Positions 62,664-64,000 of a DNA stretch of 64,000 bases are shown in pieces; position 1 is the stretch's first letter; each line of letters opens with the position of its first letter. Source of the DNA: Nitrosopumilaceae archaeon (GTDB lineage Archaea > Thermoproteota > Nitrososphaeria > Nitrososphaerales > Nitrosopumilaceae). The notes beneath the pieces were generated by a model. It ran no database searches and was not told the DNA's origin. It saw only the letters and a list, made by a program, of their open reading frames with translations. The DNA lies in assembly GCA_035631875.1 (NCBI GenBank), contig DASQHX010000010.1:154708-218707 (forward strand). Reading direction: 5' to 3'. The position numbers and the translations under genes were made by a program.

Positions 62664-63245
62664 TCATAAAGCACAAAAAACTCCGCCCTCTCCAAATCTT
62701 GGGGCATAAATTACTGCATGATGGTTTGTCCTAAGCTCTTCCATCCATTGTTTCCGTTTGCTAGATTCTATTCCGGATAGGTCATATGGACATATCAGAG
62801 AGCCTCCAAAATCTTCAAACTTGTCATGTGTGGTACATTCAAGCTCCAATTCAACTGACATTCCATCAGTAGTACTGACATCTTGCACTATTCTTGAGAC
62901 TATCCTAAAGGGCGGAATTAGATCGGACAAAATCATATCAACGTCTCTTTTACAGCTTTTCATTATTTCATCACGGCCGCCACAAGTACGATGAATTTGA
63001 TAAACCTTCAATTGTCTACTCTGAAAGTATCTCAACAGTATTCCATAGTTTAGCATCTTAAGCACTATAGAGCCAGAGTCTTCTTCTGTTGCATATACAC
63101 AATGCTCGCCAATTTCTAACCCATGTTTTATAAATCGAAACTCTATCAATCTTGCATATTCGGACTCTTCATAGAATAATGCAATGTGTTGCTTAGGCTC
63201 AAGTGAGTCGACATATTTGAAAGGTATTGGAGTTAGGTCAGACAT
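62664..63245 (-). CDS. MEDS-domain sensor protein
   Basis: 193 residues of the MEDS (DcmR sensory) domain family, a RecA-like fold related to KaiC: PKQHIALFYEESEYARLIEFRF, GEHCVYATEED, then LYxxxI-type strands. Often fused to kinases or HTHs; here it stands alone. It overlaps the upstream RAM-domain gene by 8 nt, so the two form an operon. Confidence 0.82.
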   Translation of the reverse strand: MSDLTPIPFKYVDSLEPKQHIALFYEESEYARLIEFRFIKHGLEIGEHCVYATEEDSGSIVLKMLNYGILLRYFQSRQLKVYQIHRTCGGRDEIMKSCKRDVDMILSDLIPPFRIVSRIVQDVSTTDGMSVELELECTTHDKFEDFGGSLICPYDLSGIESSKRKQWMEELRTNHHAVIYAPRFGEGGVFCAL

Positions 63246-63570
63246 GACACATCTCTCCTTCTATTGAATTTGGAAATGATTTTGATTGCTCACAGATTAT
63301 TGTTGTAGTTGTACGAACTTTTTGGATTCTTCTAATCTTAAATTCAATAGTTTCTCGCAAGGCCTCCACTGATGGAACCGCAATTTTTGTAACAATATCA
63401 TATGAACCAATCGTGGTTGATATCTCTTTGATGCATTTAATTGATTTTAGCTCCTCCATCACGTATTCCTGTGCACCATCCTCACAGTTAATCATCACAT
63501 ATGCCTGCTGAGATTCATACTCTAATTCTTCAGGATTTCTAAGCATGATGATAGGTTCGTGATGATACAA
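63238..63570 (-). CDS. Lrp/AsnC-type ligand-binding (RAM) domain protein
   Basis: 110 residues if started at TTG 63570; ATG 63546 would give 102. The RAM fold is visible (AYVMINCEDGAQEYVMEEL, ISTTIGSYDIVTKIAV, LRETIEFKIRRIQKVRT). No HTH. The inverted-repeat element upstream is 41 nt from TTG 63570, matching the spacing at the other copies and favouring that start. First gene of an operon with the MEDS protein. Confidence 0.82.
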   Translation of the reverse strand: MYHHEPIIMLRNPEELEYESQQAYVMINCEDGAQEYVMEELKSIKCIKEISTTIGSYDIVTKIAVPSVEALRETIEFKIRRIQKVRTTTTIICEQSKSFPNSIEGEMCHV

Positions 63571-63610
63571 TATTACTACAACTTGATAAATTATAGAATA
63601 ATTGCATATC

Positions 63611-63638
63611 GAGCTTAGTTGTTGTAATATAAGCTAAG
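63611..63638 (-). promoter_or_regulatory. Inverted-repeat element, copy 3
   Basis: On the minus strand: CTTAGCT - TATAT - TACAACAA - CTAAGCTC. Directly upstream of the TATA-like sequence (63585-63596) of the RAM-MEDS operon and overlapping the 3' end of the PEBP gene by 5 nt. Confidence 0.5.
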
Positions 63639-64000
63639 TTCGAGAATATTTTCCCATTAAAGTAGCTTGTTCCAAAATGTGGCCGTTCATTGCTTGTACG
63701 AGCATATCTTTTGTGGAACCATCTACAAGATCAAGCATAGTATCTAGTGCATATAATTTGAAAAAATATCTATGAGTTCCAGATGGAGGACATGGTCCAC
63801 CATAACCAGTAGTACCAAAAACCGTGATTCCTTGTGGAAAATCTATTTTTTCGCCTTTAGTAAATTGAGATTTTTGTGGAGAAATATTCCAAACAATCCA
63901 GTGGGTCACGGTTCCCCTAGGTGCATCTGGATCTTCCACTATCAATGCAAGACTTTGTGCATTTTTTGGCACATTAGTTATTTCTAATGACGGAGAGATA
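63634..64000 (-). CDS. PEBP / YbhB-YbcL family protein, 5' end outside window
   Basis: The frame is open to the right edge, so the N-terminus is missing. SPSLEITNVPKNAQSLALI at the edge, then VEDPDAPRGTVTHWIVWNI and GYGGPCPPSGTHRYFFKLYAL are the phosphatidylethanolamine-binding protein signature blocks, including the anion-binding DPDAP and GPCPPSGTHRY. Apparent short starts near 63972 are internal. Cellular role in archaea unknown. Confidence 0.92.
   Translation of the reverse strand, partial: ISPSLEITNVPKNAQSLALIVEDPDAPRGTVTHWIVWNISPQKSQFTKGEKIDFPQGITVFGTTGYGGPCPPSGTHRYFFKLYALDTMLDLVDGSTKDMLVQAMNGHILEQATLMGKYSRT

Overview
This window is a chromosomal segment of an AT-rich ammonia-oxidising-type archaeon of the Nitrososphaerota (Thaumarchaeota). 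The assignment rests on eukaryote/archaeal-type genes (eS26, Alba, deoxyhypusine synthase, pyruvoyl arginine decarboxylase, archaeal NusA-like KH protein, PAC2 chaperone, NreA, Dpo4, archaeal AspRS), a thaumarchaeosortase-like membrane protein with a PEFG-type surface-protein tail, and very many leaderless genes. In those genes a TATA-like box centred about 25-28 nt upstream points directly at the start codon. I used this spacing to choose several starts. No rRNA, tRNA, insertion sequence or CRISPR array is visible.

Layout. 0-3 kb: a secreted FN3 protein running off the left edge, then ilvD. 3-8.8 kb: a compact overlapping trpEGDCBA operon with no trpF, followed by pyrG. 10-20 kb: housekeeping and small genes (NAD kinase fused to a winged helix, PfkB kinase, eS26, a CDP-alcohol phosphotransferase, PepF) interspersed with tiny zinc-ribbon proteins and secreted proteins. 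19.6-31 kb: arginine decarboxylase, peroxiredoxin, alcohol dehydrogenase, a class I aldolase, then a branched-chain operon ilvB-ilvN-leuA with a distinctive leader, rhomboid protease, leuB-like dehydrogenase, aspS and a KH protein. 31-42 kb: two peptide-ABC ATPase genes flanking an opposite-strand repeat protein, smc, inositol-1-phosphate synthase, deoxyhypusine synthase, and an operon of RAM domain, divergent CysRS-like enzyme and GNAT. 42-58 kb: a surface and secretion region with a tail-collar protein, PsbP-like protein, propeller protein, metzincin and PEFG protein, plus the putative archaeosortase, Alba, Dpo4 and NreA. 58-64 kb: a signalling neighbourhood with two class III cyclase-like proteins, HTH and MEDS regulators, RAM domain, an EF1A-like protein and a PEBP protein cut by the right edge.

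The most unusual observations are: (1) a 20-codon Leu/Ile/Val-rich leader ORF upstream of ilvB, followed by overlapping alternative hairpins and a GGTGA ribosome-binding site, which looks like ribosome-sensed attenuation in an archaeon; (2) a CysRS homologue that has lost two zinc ligands and the C-terminal anticodon-binding region, in an operon with a GNAT and an amino-acid-binding RAM domain; (3) three copies of a TACAACA-centred AGCTAA inverted-repeat element, each just upstream of a predicted leaderless start in the signalling region, one of them driving only a tiny Trp-rich ORF; (4) mini-ORFs that begin at the predicted transcript start of trpE and of a HExxH gene.

Gene starts, transcript starts and functions are inferred from sequence alone.
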